NCBI RefSeq assembly: GCF_002236105.1
Contig: NZ_NIWU01000003.1
Coordinates: forward strand, 64,501 to 128,500
Source of the DNA: Pseudomonas umsongensis
Lineage (GTDB): Bacteria; Pseudomonadota; Gammaproteobacteria; Pseudomonadales; Pseudomonadaceae
Length of the DNA: 64,000 bases
Reading direction: 5' to 3'
The position numbers were made by a program, and so were the translations under genes. The notes beneath the pieces are model-generated. The model made no database searches. It had not been told where the DNA came from and saw only the letters and a list, made by a program, of their open reading frames with translations. Positions 25,364 through 34,159 of this stretch are shown here, piece by piece; within the stretch, counting starts at the first letter, position 1, and every line of letters begins with the position of its first letter.

Positions 25364-26341
25364 ATGGCAAAGCGTATCCAGTTCCGTGCCCACGGTGGCC
25401 CCGAAGTGCTTGAGTATGTCGATTATCAGCCCTCCGAACCCGGCCCGCAGCAGGTTCGCGTGACCAACAAGGCCATCGGCCTGAACTTCATCGACACCTA
25501 TTACCGCAGCGGCCTCTATCCGCCACCGGCCCTGCCATCGGGTGTCGGTTCGGAAGGCGCGGGCGTTGTCGAAGCGGTCGGTAGCGAAGTGACCCGATTC
25601 AAAGTCGGCGATCGCGTAGCTTACGGCAGCGGCCCGTTGGGTGCCTACAGCGAGGTCCACGTCTTGCCCGAGGCCAACCTGGTACACCTTCCGGACGCCA
25701 TCAGCTTCGAGCAGGCCGCGGGTGTGATGCTCAAGGGCCTGACCGTGCAGTACTTGCTGCGCCAGACCTATGAACTCAAGGGTGGCGAGACCATCCTGTT
25801 CCACGCCGCTGCCGGTGGCGTCGGTTCCCTGGCCTGCCAATGGGCCAAGGCCTTGGGCGTCAAGTTGATCGGCACCGTGAGCTCGGCGCAGAAAGCCGCG
25901 CTGGCCAAGGCCAATGGTGCCTGGGCGACCATCGACTACAGCCATGAAAACGTCGCGCAACGCGTACTGGAATTGACTGACGGCAAAAAGGTCCCGGTGG
26001 TGTACGACGGCGTCGGCAAGGACACTTGGCTGACCTCTCTAGACTGCGCGGCGCCCCGTGGGCTGGTCGTGAGCTTCGGCAATGCGTCCGGGGCGGTGGA
26101 CGGGGTGAACCTGGGGATTCTGGCGGGGAAAGGCTCGTTGTACGTCACTCGGCCGACGCTGGCGACCTACGCCAATAACGCGGAAAACCTGCAGCGTATG
26201 GCCGATGAGCTGTTCGAGATGATCATCAGCGGCAAAGTGAAAGTGGATATCAGCCAGCGTTATCCACTGGCGGACGCAGCGAAGGCGCAGACCGAGTTGT
26301 CCGCGCGGCGTACGACCGGATCGGTAATTTTATTGCCTTGA
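25364..26341 (+). CDS. qor: NADPH:quinone oxidoreductase, zinc-independent MDR family
   Basis: 325 residues, beginning MAKRIQFRAHGGPEVLEYVD. It is a medium-chain dehydrogenase/reductase of the quinone reductase class. Seen: an N-terminal GroES-like part (KAIGLNFIDTYYRSGLYPPP), the nucleotide loop HAAAGGVGSLACQWAKALG, and the NADPH-selective region GTVSSAQKAALAKANGA. There are no structural zinc cysteines. I chose ATG 25364 with CAGGAGAG just upstream rather than an ATG two codons earlier. It is a single gene divergent from hemF. Confidence 0.94.
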   Translation: MAKRIQFRAHGGPEVLEYVDYQPSEPGPQQVRVTNKAIGLNFIDTYYRSGLYPPPALPSGVGSEGAGVVEAVGSEVTRFKVGDRVAYGSGPLGAYSEVHVLPEANLVHLPDAISFEQAAGVMLKGLTVQYLLRQTYELKGGETILFHAAAGGVGSLACQWAKALGVKLIGTVSSAQKAALAKANGAWATIDYSHENVAQRVLELTDGKKVPVVYDGVGKDTWLTSLDCAAPRGLVVSFGNASGAVDGVNLGILAGKGSLYVTRPTLATYANNAENLQRMADELFEMIISGKVKVDISQRYPLADAAKAQTELSARRTTGSVILLP

Positions 26342-26348
26342 AGGCCTC

Positions 26349-26442
26349 TTCGCGTGCAAGCCCGCTCCCACATTGGATCTTCAGTGACCACAGAATTGGT
26401 GTTCGACACTAATCAAATGTGGGAGCGGGCTTGCTCGCGAAT
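26349..26442. repeat. REP palindrome pair (REPIN), GGGAGCGGGCTTGCTCGCGA subtype
   Basis: Inverted copies TTCGCGTGCAAGCCCGCTCC and GGAGCGGGCTTGCTCGCGAA between the convergent qor and tsaC genes. The arms have G/A changes relative to the GAGCGAGCCTGCTCGCGA copies, so this is a subtype. Confidence 0.88.
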
Positions 26443-26457
26443 GGGGTCACCTCGGTC

Positions 26458-27015
26458 TTAATCGGGGCGCACAACATGCCCGGTCGCCAGATCCCGGATA
26501 ACACTCGGGTTCTTGCGCCCACCCAGGTTCCCACCCAACACCAGATCAACCTGACCACGGAAATACTGCTCCACGCGAATCCGCGTGCGCGCTGCCGGCC
26601 GGCCCTGGGGGTTGGCGGACGTCGACACCAACGGCCCGACCAGTGCGCATAATTCCCGCACCTGCGGGTGATCGCTGACCCGCAACGCCACCGTTTCATG
26701 CACACCGGTAATCCACTGCGGCAACATGTTCTGATGCGGCACCAACCAGGTGTTCGGCCCCGGCCAGGTACTGGCCATACGATCCATCCACAGCTCGGGA
26801 AAATCGTCAAAGAGGAAGTCGAACTGGCGGATATTGTCAGCCACCAGTATCAGGCCCTTGTCCACGGACCGCCCCTTGATCAGCAGCAAACGATCCACTG
26901 CCTCTTCATCCCATGGGTCGCAACCCAGACCCCAGACAGCTTCGGTTGGGTAGGCAATCACCGCCCCTGCGCGAATTGCTCGTGCGGCTTGCTGCACACG
27001 CCAACTGTTGACCAT
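26458..27015 (-). CDS. tsaC: Threonylcarbamoyl-AMP synthase TsaC (YrdC/RimN)
   Basis: 185 residues. It makes threonylcarbamoyl-AMP from threonine, bicarbonate and ATP, the first step of t6A37 tRNA modification. The YrdC fold motifs are AYPTEAVWGLGCDPWD near residue 20, LLLIKGRSVDKGLILVADN (the KxR-SxxK ATP site), GPNTWLVPH, and PLVSTSANPQG. The length is that of the short TsaC form with no Sua5 domain. It shares its strand with dprA and the LysM gene upstream (54- and 80-base gaps), a common grouping in Pseudomonas. Confidence 0.96.
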   Translation of the reverse strand: MVNSWRVQQAARAIRAGAVIAYPTEAVWGLGCDPWDEEAVDRLLLIKGRSVDKGLILVADNIRQFDFLFDDFPELWMDRMASTWPGPNTWLVPHQNMLPQWITGVHETVALRVSDHPQVRELCALVGPLVSTSANPQGRPAARTRIRVEQYFRGQVDLVLGGNLGGRKNPSVIRDLATGHVVRPD

Positions 27016-27069
27016 GAAAAATTCTCCAGAATAAGGCTCTGCGCAGTTTACCGATCTTCCTTGTAAAAC

Positions 27070-28176
27070 CTAGCTTACCCGCGCAAACCAGCGCCCGTTT
27101 TCGCAGACTGCGCGGCCATCCATTTCCAGCTCCGTCAACGTCGCCAGGACCTTGGGCAAGGTCCAACCGCTGGCATCGGCCAGTGCTTCACTGGTGTGGG
27201 GGGCCGCGTGGAGCAGTACAAGTAGCGGATGACTCGTTACGGTTGCGAGTGTTTCTGTTGAAAACGGTAGCTGCTGCCAGCCGCGCAAGGCTTCGAGGAT
27301 ATGCTCGATGGTTTCCACCAGCACGGCGCCGTCGCGGATCAACTGATGGCAACCGCGAGCACCGGGATGATGAATCGACCCTGGAATCGCATACACCTCG
27401 CGCCCCTGTTCCGCCGCCAGCCTGGCCGTGATCAATGAACCACTGGCAACACTGGCTTCGACCACCAGCACGCCGAGGGACAAACCGCTGATGATCCGGT
27501 TGCGTCGGGGGAAGTTGCTGGCGCTCGGAGCGGCGTCCAGCGGAAACTCCGAGAGCACCGCGCTGCCCGATGCGATCATTGCGTCCGCCAGTCGCCGATT
27601 GCGCTGTGGATAAAAATTTTCGAGTCCCGTGCCAAGTACCCCGACCGTTCGCCCGCCAACATCCAGTGCCGCCTGGTGCGCGGCTGCATCGATCCCCAGG
27701 GCCAGACCGCTGGTGATGACAAACCCGGCACCCGCCAGGCTGCGAGAAAACGCGGCAGCGATGTCCATGCCTGGCCGTGAAGCACGACGACTGCCGACCA
27801 TCGCTAACTGCGGTTTTTCCAGGATCTGCGGATCGCCCGCCACGAACAACAACGGTGGCGCGTCGCTGATTTGCGCCAGCAGCGCCGGGTAGTCGGGCTG
27901 GTCCCACATCAGTAAATGCTGGTCCTGACGCTCTATCCAGGCCAATGCGTGGCTGGCGCCGTCACGAATTTCAGGGGCGCGCCGGGCCTCGCCACACACC
28001 TGCGGCAAGCCCAACGCTCGCCACGCACTGGCGGGTGCACTGATGGCTTTGGACGCCGAACCGAAGGCTTCCAGCAATTTCCGGAAACGCGCCGGACCAA
28101 GTTCCGGTAACCGGTGCAGACGTAAACGGGCTTCCAGTTCCGCAGGGGAAACCGATGAAACAGCGGGTATCGACAT
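27070..28176 (-). CDS. dprA: DNA-processing protein DprA (Smf)
   Basis: 368 residues. It has an N-terminal SAM/helical part (about 8-70), a Rossmann-like DprA core (about 85-295) with AMVGSRRASRPGMDIAAAFS, SGLALGIDAAAHQAAL and PRRNRIISGLS, and a C-terminal winged-helix-like DML1 domain (about 310-368). DprA loads RecA on incoming single-stranded DNA during natural transformation. In Pseudomonas it is a conserved gene even where competence is rarely seen. A perfect DnaA box lies inside at 27605. Confidence 0.96.
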   Translation of the reverse strand: MSIPAVSSVSPAELEARLRLHRLPELGPARFRKLLEAFGSASKAISAPASAWRALGLPQVCGEARRAPEIRDGASHALAWIERQDQHLLMWDQPDYPALLAQISDAPPLLFVAGDPQILEKPQLAMVGSRRASRPGMDIAAAFSRSLAGAGFVITSGLALGIDAAAHQAALDVGGRTVGVLGTGLENFYPQRNRRLADAMIASGSAVLSEFPLDAAPSASNFPRRNRIISGLSLGVLVVEASVASGSLITARLAAEQGREVYAIPGSIHHPGARGCHQLIRDGAVLVETIEHILEALRGWQQLPFSTETLATVTSHPLLVLLHAAPHTSEALADASGWTLPKVLATLTELEMDGRAVCENGRWFARVS

Positions 28177-28256
28177 GGATCATCCTTGATCGTTATGAGC
28201 CCCCATCGAAATGGGAATAAGCTGTGGATAACTCTGTTGGTAACTTGTGAAGTCCG

Positions 28257-29282
28257 CTAAGGATTCCGCACCTTGTCCAGCACCGCCAAAGAACGCGAGG
28301 CCTTCAGCACCAGTCCATAGCTGAGCTTGTCGTAGGTGCGAAAAACCATCAGAAGACCGGCGCGTTCATCCGGAATTTTCAATGGCTGGCCGGTGATCCG
28401 GTCACGCACGGTTTCGCCGGTTTTCATCACTACCAGGACATTCCCTTCGGTCAGGCCGTCGCGTTTCCCCTTGTTCAAGGTGACTACATCCAGTGCACCG
28501 ATCTGCGTGACCCCGCGCGGTACATCGATGATCAGGCCATTGACCTGGGTGTCGGGAGCGCTCGGCATGAACGTCGAATTGATCGAACGTTCTTCGCCGC
28601 TGAACAGGCGATCGCCGAGGCGCACCTCCTGGGTGGTGCGTTGCAGCACCAGCGTCGCGACGTCACCTTCAGTGGCGACGATCTCGCCACCGCCTATGTC
28701 ATCGGCGTTGATGCCCAGGAATTCCTGGGTCTGCGGATCGGTGTAGACCTTGCCCTGACGAAAAATGCCGTACACCGGTTGAGCCGGGTCGACGAGGCCG
28801 CGGGCGAAGATACGGTCGCCGGTGCCGCTGAGTACGCGTTCGGCATCACCGGCAACGATATAAGGCGCCTTGTCGAAATCCTCGGCGTTGTCGACGATGC
28901 GGTTACTCAGCAAAAAGCTGTTGATCGATTTCAGCGGGATGCTCGGTATGGCGTCGGCCACCGGGCTGCTACGCACCTGTGGCGAAAGCTTAATGGTGCC
29001 TCGCGAGGTGCCGCGGTTAAGGGTCAATCGTGGTTGGCCGTTGACGTAGACCAGCGATAGCGTGTCCCCGGGGTAGATGAGATTCGGGTTTTCAACCTGT
29101 GGATTGACCTGCCAGAGTTGCGGCCACTGCCAGGGCTCACGCAGGTACTTACCCGATATGTCCCAAAGTGTGTCGCCCGCAGCGACGGTGTACTGCTGTG
29201 GAAAACCCTCCCGAAGTTGCACTTGCCCGTGCGCAAAACCTGCCGAGGCCAGAAGGAGCAGGGCGAGTAGTGATTTCCTCAT
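28257..29282 (-). CDS. LysM-domain secreted protein
   Basis: 341 residues with signal peptide MRKSLLALLLLASAGFAHG, then a LysM peptidoglycan-binding domain at about 30-85 (YTVAAGDTLWDISGKYLREP, NPNLIYPGDTLSLVY). A long C-terminal region without recognised catalytic residues contains SAPDTQVNGLIIDVPRGVTQ and VVTLNKGKRDGLTEGNVLVV. It probably acts at the cell wall. The gene heads the leftward LysM-dprA-tsaC group and is divergent from def. A perfect DnaA box (28223-28231) lies between it and dprA. Confidence 0.93.
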   Translation of the reverse strand: MRKSLLALLLLASAGFAHGQVQLREGFPQQYTVAAGDTLWDISGKYLREPWQWPQLWQVNPQVENPNLIYPGDTLSLVYVNGQPRLTLNRGTSRGTIKLSPQVRSSPVADAIPSIPLKSINSFLLSNRIVDNAEDFDKAPYIVAGDAERVLSGTGDRIFARGLVDPAQPVYGIFRQGKVYTDPQTQEFLGINADDIGGGEIVATEGDVATLVLQRTTQEVRLGDRLFSGEERSINSTFMPSAPDTQVNGLIIDVPRGVTQIGALDVVTLNKGKRDGLTEGNVLVVMKTGETVRDRITGQPLKIPDERAGLLMVFRTYDKLSYGLVLKASRSLAVLDKVRNP

Positions 29283-29457
29283 GCGATGAATCCCTTTATT
29301 ATGTACGTTCGCGTAAAACGCCAGAGCCCTCGGTGGCTCGCTCCCCGCTTGCTTATGAAAAGAAGGGAGCTACGTTTTACAACGGTAGCCTGCATCTTCT
29401 CCGGAGCAGCCAGGCCATCGACCCGACTTTACTTCACACGTGCAGTAATCAAAGCTT

Positions 29458-29964
29458 ATGGCCATTTTAAACATCCTCGAATTCCCTGACCCGCGCCTGC
29501 GTACGATCGCCAAGACAGTGACCGTAGTGGACGACGAAGTGCGTCAGCTGGTCGATGATATGTTTGAAACAATGTATGAAGCGCCAGGCATCGGCCTCGC
29601 CGCGACCCAGGTCAACGTGCACAAACGTATCGTCGTGATGGACCTCTCCGAAGACCGCACCGAACCACGGGTGTTCATCAACCCCGAGTTCGAGCCCCTG
29701 ACCGACGAGATGGAGCAATACCAGGAAGGCTGCCTCTCGGTGCCGGGTTTCTACGAAAACGTCGATCGCCCGCAAAAGGTCAAGGTCAAGGCCCTGGACC
29801 GCGATGGCCAGCCATACGAACTGATCGCCGAAGGCCTGCTCGCCGTTTGCATCCAGCACGAATGCGACCACCTCAACGGCAAATTGTTCGTCGACTACCT
29901 GTCCACGCTCAAACGTGACCGTATCAAGAAGAAACTGGAAAAACTTCACCGCCAGAATGCTTGA
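29458..29964 (+). CDS. def: Peptide deformylase
   Basis: 168 residues. It removes the formyl group from nascent proteins and needs Fe2+ or a similar metal. The three family motifs are intact: GIGLAATQ (about 45-52), EGCLSVPG with the metal Cys (about 90-97), and QHECDHLNG with catalytic Glu and two His ligands (about 133-141). It is followed by a hairpin terminator and then fmt, whose product adds the same formyl group to the initiator tRNA. Confidence 0.98.
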   Translation: MAILNILEFPDPRLRTIAKTVTVVDDEVRQLVDDMFETMYEAPGIGLAATQVNVHKRIVVMDLSEDRTEPRVFINPEFEPLTDEMEQYQEGCLSVPGFYENVDRPQKVKVKALDRDGQPYELIAEGLLAVCIQHECDHLNGKLFVDYLSTLKRDRIKKKLEKLHRQNA

Positions 29965-29975
29965 TGCCCCTCTTC

Positions 29976-30004
29976 AAAGGCTTGCTGCGGCAAGCCTTTT
30001 TCTT
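29976..30004 (+). terminator. Hairpin with T-tract between def and fmt
   Basis: A perfect 10-base stem AAAGGCTTGC / GCAAGCCTTT with a TGCG loop, then TTTTCTTTTC. It looks like a real rho-independent terminator, so def may be expressed at a higher level than fmt, with fmt read by partial read-through or from its own promoter. Confidence 0.75.
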
Positions 30005-30033
30005 TTCAAGATGCTTTGTAATCGAGAGCTTTC

Positions 30034-30993
30034 ATGACTGAGCCACTGCGCATTGTCTTTGCCGGCACCCCGGAATTCGCCGCCGAACACCTCAAGGCCC
30101 TGCTCGACAGCCCTTACGAGATCGTTGCGGTCTACACCCAGCCGGATCGTCCGGCGGGTCGCGGGCAAAAGCTGATGCCGAGCCCGGTCAAGCAACTCGC
30201 CCTTGAAAACAATATTGCGGTATTGCAACCCCCGACCTTGCGCAATGCCGACGCCCAGGCCGAATTGGCCGCACTGAAGCCGGACTTGATGGTGGTGGTT
30301 GCCTACGGCCTGATCCTGCCGCAGGTGGTGCTGGATATTCCGCGCCTGGGTTGCATCAATAGCCACGCGTCCCTGCTGCCTCGCTGGCGCGGTGCGGCGC
30401 CGATCCAGCGTGCCGTCGAAGCCGGTGACAGCGAAAGCGGCGTGACGGTAATGCGCATGGAAGCCGGCCTCGACACCGGGCCGATGCTGCTGAAAGTCAT
30501 CACGCCGATCAGCGCCCAGGATACCGGTGGCAGCCTGCACGACCGTCTGGCCGAAATGGGTCCGCCCGCCGTGCTCCAGGCGATTGCCGGCCTCGCCGCC
30601 GGTACGCTGGAAGGTGAAGTGCAGGACGACAGCCTGGCCACCTACGCACACAAATTGAACAAGGATGAGGCGCGCATCGACTGGACGCGTCCAGCGCTTG
30701 AGCTGGAGCGTCTGGTTCGCGCTTTCAATCCTTGGCCGATCACCCACAGCACACTGAACGGCGAAGCGTTGAAAGTGCTGGCGGCGAACGTGGCCGAAGG
30801 GCAGGGCACAGCGGGGGAAATTCTTGCTGCCAGCAAAGACGGGCTGATCGTTGCCTGCGGTCAGCAGGCCCTGTGCCTGACCCGCCTGCAATTGCCCGGT
30901 GGCAAGGCGCTGAACTTTAGCGACCTGTTCAACAGCCGTCGTGAGAAATTCGCCATCGGCACCGTCCTCGGTCAAGCGGTGGACGCTCAATGA
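30034..30993 (+). CDS. fmt: Methionyl-tRNA formyltransferase
   Basis: 319 residues. It transfers formyl from 10-formyl-THF to Met-tRNAfMet. Seen: the N-terminal GTPEFAAEHLKALL, the catalytic region GCINSHASLLPRWRGAAPIQ with Asn/His, the GVTVMRMEAGLDTGPML segment, and a C-terminal tRNA-binding domain from about residue 210. Its TGA overlaps the start of rsmB by 4 bases (ATGA), so the two are coupled. Confidence 0.98.
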   Translation: MTEPLRIVFAGTPEFAAEHLKALLDSPYEIVAVYTQPDRPAGRGQKLMPSPVKQLALENNIAVLQPPTLRNADAQAELAALKPDLMVVVAYGLILPQVVLDIPRLGCINSHASLLPRWRGAAPIQRAVEAGDSESGVTVMRMEAGLDTGPMLLKVITPISAQDTGGSLHDRLAEMGPPAVLQAIAGLAAGTLEGEVQDDSLATYAHKLNKDEARIDWTRPALELERLVRAFNPWPITHSTLNGEALKVLAANVAEGQGTAGEILAASKDGLIVACGQQALCLTRLQLPGGKALNFSDLFNSRREKFAIGTVLGQAVDAQ

Positions 30994-32300
30994 ACCCGCG
31001 TTTGGCCGCCGCCAAGGCACTCGCCGCTGTCCTGAGCGGCAAAGCTTCCCTCAACAGTTCATTGCCGACACAACTGGACAAAGTCGAAGACCGTGATCGC
31101 GGTTTCACCCAGGATCTGGCGTTCGGCACCGCTCGCTGGCAGCCGCGCTTATCCGCGCTGGCGGCCAAGCTGCTGCAGAAACCGTTCAAGGCTGCCGACG
31201 CCGATGTTGAGGCGCTCTTGCTAGTGGGCCTCTACCAACTGCTCTACACCCGAGTCCCTCCCCACGCCGCGATCGGCGAAACCGTGGGTTGCGCCGACAA
31301 GCTGAAAAAACCCTGGGCCAAGGCCTTGCTCAATGCCGTACTGCGCCGCGCGCAACGGGAAAGCGAAACCCTGCTGACCGAGCTGGAACACGACCCGGTA
31401 GTGCGCACCGCCCACCCGCGCTGGCTGCAAAAATCGCTCAAAGCCTTCTGGCCCGAGCAATGGGAAGCCATTTGCACGGCGAACAACGCGCACCCGCCCA
31501 TGATTCTGCGGGTCAACCGCCGCCATCACAGCCGTGAGGCCTACCTTGGCCTGCTCAGTGAAGCGGGTATCGCCGCCAATGCATGCGTTTACAGCCGCGA
31601 TGGCATCATCCTCGATGCAGCCGCCGACGTGCGCAGCCTGCCAGGCTTCGCCGAAGGCTGGATCAGCGTGCAGGACGAAGCGGCACAACTGGCTGCCGAT
31701 TTGCTGGACCTGGCGCCGGGCCAACGCGTGCTCGACGCTTGCTGTGCACCCGGCGGCAAGACCTGCCATATCCTCGAAGCCGAACCCAAACTGGCCGGCG
31801 TCGTCGCCGTGGACCTTGAAGCCAAACGCCTGGTGCGGGTGCGCGAGAACCTCGAACGCCTGAAATTGAGCGCCGAACTGATCGCCGCCGACGGCCGCGA
31901 CACCGCCACCTGGTGGGACGGCAAGCCCTTCCAGCGCATCCTCCTCGATGCACCGTGCTCGGCCACCGGCGTGATTCGCCGTCACCCGGACATCAAGCTG
32001 ACTCGCCAGCCCGATGACATCGCTGCGCTGGCGTTGCTGCAAGGTGAATTGCTGGACGCCCTGTGGATGACGCTGGAAGTCGGCGGCATCCTGCTCTATG
32101 CCACCTGTTCCACGCTGCCGACCGAAAACACCGAAGTGATCGAGGCCTTCCTCGCTCGCACCCCGGGCGCCCGCGAACTGGACCTGGCCACGACGGCCGG
32201 GATCAAGCAACTCCATGGTCGGCAATTGCTCGCCCAGGAAGGTGGTCACGACGGGTTCTACTACGCCAAGCTGATCAAGATCGCCGCCGCACGCGGCTAA
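30990..32300 (+). CDS. rsmB: 16S rRNA m5C967 methyltransferase
   Basis: 436 residues. An N-terminal NusB-like RNA-binding domain (about 1-140) precedes a SAM-dependent methyltransferase core (about 165-430). Motif I is LDACCAPGGKTCHILEAE and the catalytic cysteines are in LDAPCSATGVIRRHPDIKL and YATCSTLPTENTEVI. It methylates C967 of 16S rRNA. It overlaps fmt and is followed by trkA after 22 bases, a standard def-fmt-rsmB-trkA order. Confidence 0.97.
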   Translation: MNPRLAAAKALAAVLSGKASLNSSLPTQLDKVEDRDRGFTQDLAFGTARWQPRLSALAAKLLQKPFKAADADVEALLLVGLYQLLYTRVPPHAAIGETVGCADKLKKPWAKALLNAVLRRAQRESETLLTELEHDPVVRTAHPRWLQKSLKAFWPEQWEAICTANNAHPPMILRVNRRHHSREAYLGLLSEAGIAANACVYSRDGIILDAAADVRSLPGFAEGWISVQDEAAQLAADLLDLAPGQRVLDACCAPGGKTCHILEAEPKLAGVVAVDLEAKRLVRVRENLERLKLSAELIAADGRDTATWWDGKPFQRILLDAPCSATGVIRRHPDIKLTRQPDDIAALALLQGELLDALWMTLEVGGILLYATCSTLPTENTEVIEAFLARTPGARELDLATTAGIKQLHGRQLLAQEGGHDGFYYAKLIKIAAARG

Positions 32301-32322
32301 ACGGATTCAACGGAGTGACTGG

Positions 32323-33696
32323 ATGAAAATCATCATCCTCGGAGCGGGGCAGGTCGGCGGTTCGCTGGCGGAGCACCTGGCAAGCGAAGCGAATGACATT
32401 ACCGTGGTCGACACCGATGGCGAACGCCTGCGTGACCTCGGCGACCGACTGGACATCCGTACGGTACAAGGCCGCGGTTCGCTGCCCAGTATTCTGCGCC
32501 AGGCTGGCGCCGATGATGCCGACATGCTGGTCGCCGTGACCAGCAGCGATGAAACCAATATGGTGGCCTGCCAGGTTGCCCATACCCTTTTCCATACACC
32601 GACCAAGATCGCCCGCGTGCGTGAAGCGGCGTACCTGACCCGCAACGAATTGTTCGACAATGAAGCGATCCCGGTGGATGTGCTGATCAGCCCCGAGCAG
32701 GTGGTCACCAACTACATCAAGCGCCTGATCCAGCATCCGGGCGCCTTGCAGGTGATCGACTTCGCCGAGGGCAAGGCGCAGTTGGTTGCGGTGCGGGCCT
32801 ATTACGGCGGGCCGCTGGTAGGTCAGCAACTGCGCCAGCTGCGTGAACACATGCCGAATGTCGAAACCCGCGTGGCCGCCATTTTCCGTCGCGACCGACC
32901 GATCCTGCCCCAGGGCGATACGGTGATCGAAGCGGACGACGAAGTGTTTTTCATCGCCGCTCGGGCGAACATTCGCGCGGTCATGAGTGAAATGCGCCGT
33001 CTCGACGAGACCTACAAGCGCATCGTCATCGCCGGTGGCGGGCAAATCGGCGAACGCCTGGCCGAAGCCATTGAAAGCCGTTACCAAGTGAAGATCATCG
33101 AGATGAATCCGGCACGCTGCCGACACCTCTCGGACACCCTCGACAGCACCGTGGTGTTGCAGGGCAGCGCTTCGGACCGTGACCTGCTGCTGGAAGAGAA
33201 CATCGCCGACGCGGACATCTTCCTGGCCCTGACCAACGACGACGAGGCCAACATCATGTCGTCGCTGCTGGCCAAGCGCTTGGGCGCTAAGAAGGTGATG
33301 ACCATCATCAATAACCCGGCCTACGTCGACCTGATCCAGGGCGGCGACATCGACATCGCCATCAGCCCGCAACTGGCGACCATCGGCACCTTGCTGGCGC
33401 ACGTGCGTCGCGGCGATATCGTCAGCGTGCACTCATTGCGTCGCGGCGCTGCGGAAGCCATCGAGGCGATTGCGCACGGCGACGCGAAATCGAGCAAGGT
33501 GATCGGCAAGGCCATCGAAAACATCGGCTTGCCACCGGGCACGACGATTGGCGCGATTATTCGTGATGAAGAGGTCATTATCGCGCACGATGACACCGTG
33601 ATCGCCGCCGGCGACCATGTGATCCTGTTCCTTGTGGATAAAAAGCATATTCGCGATGTGGAAAAGCTGTTCCACGTTGGACTCAGCTTCTTCTGA
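32323..33696 (+). CDS. trkA: Trk potassium uptake regulatory subunit TrkA
   Basis: 457 residues, a duplicated RCK protein. The first NAD-binding Rossmann domain starts IIILGAGQVGGSLAEHLA at residue 2; the second starts IVIAGGGQIGERLAEAIE at about residue 232. Each is followed by a TrkA-C domain. It binds the cytoplasmic face of TrkH/TrkG channels and gates K+ uptake in response to nucleotides. The channel subunit is not in the window. A perfect DnaA box lies near the 3' end at 33633. A palindromic repeat begins right at the stop codon. Confidence 0.97.
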   Translation: MKIIILGAGQVGGSLAEHLASEANDITVVDTDGERLRDLGDRLDIRTVQGRGSLPSILRQAGADDADMLVAVTSSDETNMVACQVAHTLFHTPTKIARVREAAYLTRNELFDNEAIPVDVLISPEQVVTNYIKRLIQHPGALQVIDFAEGKAQLVAVRAYYGGPLVGQQLRQLREHMPNVETRVAAIFRRDRPILPQGDTVIEADDEVFFIAARANIRAVMSEMRRLDETYKRIVIAGGGQIGERLAEAIESRYQVKIIEMNPARCRHLSDTLDSTVVLQGSASDRDLLLEENIADADIFLALTNDDEANIMSSLLAKRLGAKKVMTIINNPAYVDLIQGGDIDIAISPQLATIGTLLAHVRRGDIVSVHSLRRGAAEAIEAIAHGDAKSSKVIGKAIENIGLPPGTTIGAIIRDEEVIIAHDDTVIAAGDHVILFLVDKKHIRDVEKLFHVGLSFF

Positions 33697-33804
33697 CGAT
33701 CATTCCCACGCTCTCTGTGGGAATACAGCCCGGGACGCTCCGCGTCCCAAAGCGGACGCAGAGCGTCCATTGAGGCGTTCCCACGTAGAGCGTGGGAACG
33801 ATCA
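33697..33804. repeat. Palindromic repeat pair, GTTCCCACGCTCTGCGTGGGAA type
   Basis: Inverted arms ACGATCATTCCCACGCTCTC and TAGAGCGTGGGAACGATCAT, with the same inner words (GGGACGCTCCGCGTCCC, GCGGACGCAGAGCGTCC) as the unit at 21607. It starts immediately after the trkA stop and ends 15 bases before the next start, so it may affect the trkA mRNA 3' end. Confidence 0.88.
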
Positions 33805-33819
33805 TAAGAGGTGTCACCC

Positions 33820-34134
33820 ATGATCGAATCCCTGGAAAAAATGCTCGCCAAGGGTGTGGATAACTCGTTACTGCGCTTCGGCCTGGGCAAGGGTTACCTG
33901 GATCTTGGGGAAAACGCCAAGGCCGTCGAGCATTTCCAGCGCTGCGTCGAGATCGATCCGAAGTACTCGGCCGCCTGGAAACTGTTAGGCAAGGCTCATC
34001 TGGCGCTGGCGGATGTCGCGGCTGCGCGACAAGCCTGGGAGAAAGGCCTGGAAGCCGCCCGAAACCACGGCGACAAACAGGCCGAAAAAGAAATGACTGT
34101 GTTTCTGAAGAAACTCGACCGTCAGGCGCACTGA
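33820..34134 (+). CDS. Small TPR-repeat protein
   Basis: A 104-residue soluble protein with about two tetratricopeptide repeats: LLRFGLGKGYLDLGENAKAV EHFQRCVEIDPKYSA and AWKLLGKAHLALADVAAARQ AWEKGLEAA (rough residues 17-85). TPRs mediate protein contacts; the partner is unknown. I chose the ATG at 33820, which has AAGAGG 8 bases upstream, over a GTG three codons earlier. It stands alone between a palindrome pair and the convergent lipid A acyltransferase. A perfect DnaA box overlaps codons 12-15. Confidence 0.85.
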   Translation: MIESLEKMLAKGVDNSLLRFGLGKGYLDLGENAKAVEHFQRCVEIDPKYSAAWKLLGKAHLALADVAAARQAWEKGLEAARNHGDKQAEKEMTVFLKKLDRQAH

Positions 34135-34159
34135 CTGCAGACAGCCCAAGCCATCCGGT

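Noticed and set aside
26230..26300. DnaA boxes at near matches such as TTATCCACT in qor and TTATCCACC in mnmE
   Set aside because: They have one mismatch; I counted only exact 9-mers to avoid inflating the cluster.
33668..33683. Possible third parS in trkA (TGTTCCACGTTGGACT)
   Set aside because: Only the first 10 bases match; the right arm is lost, so palindromic ParB binding is unlikely.
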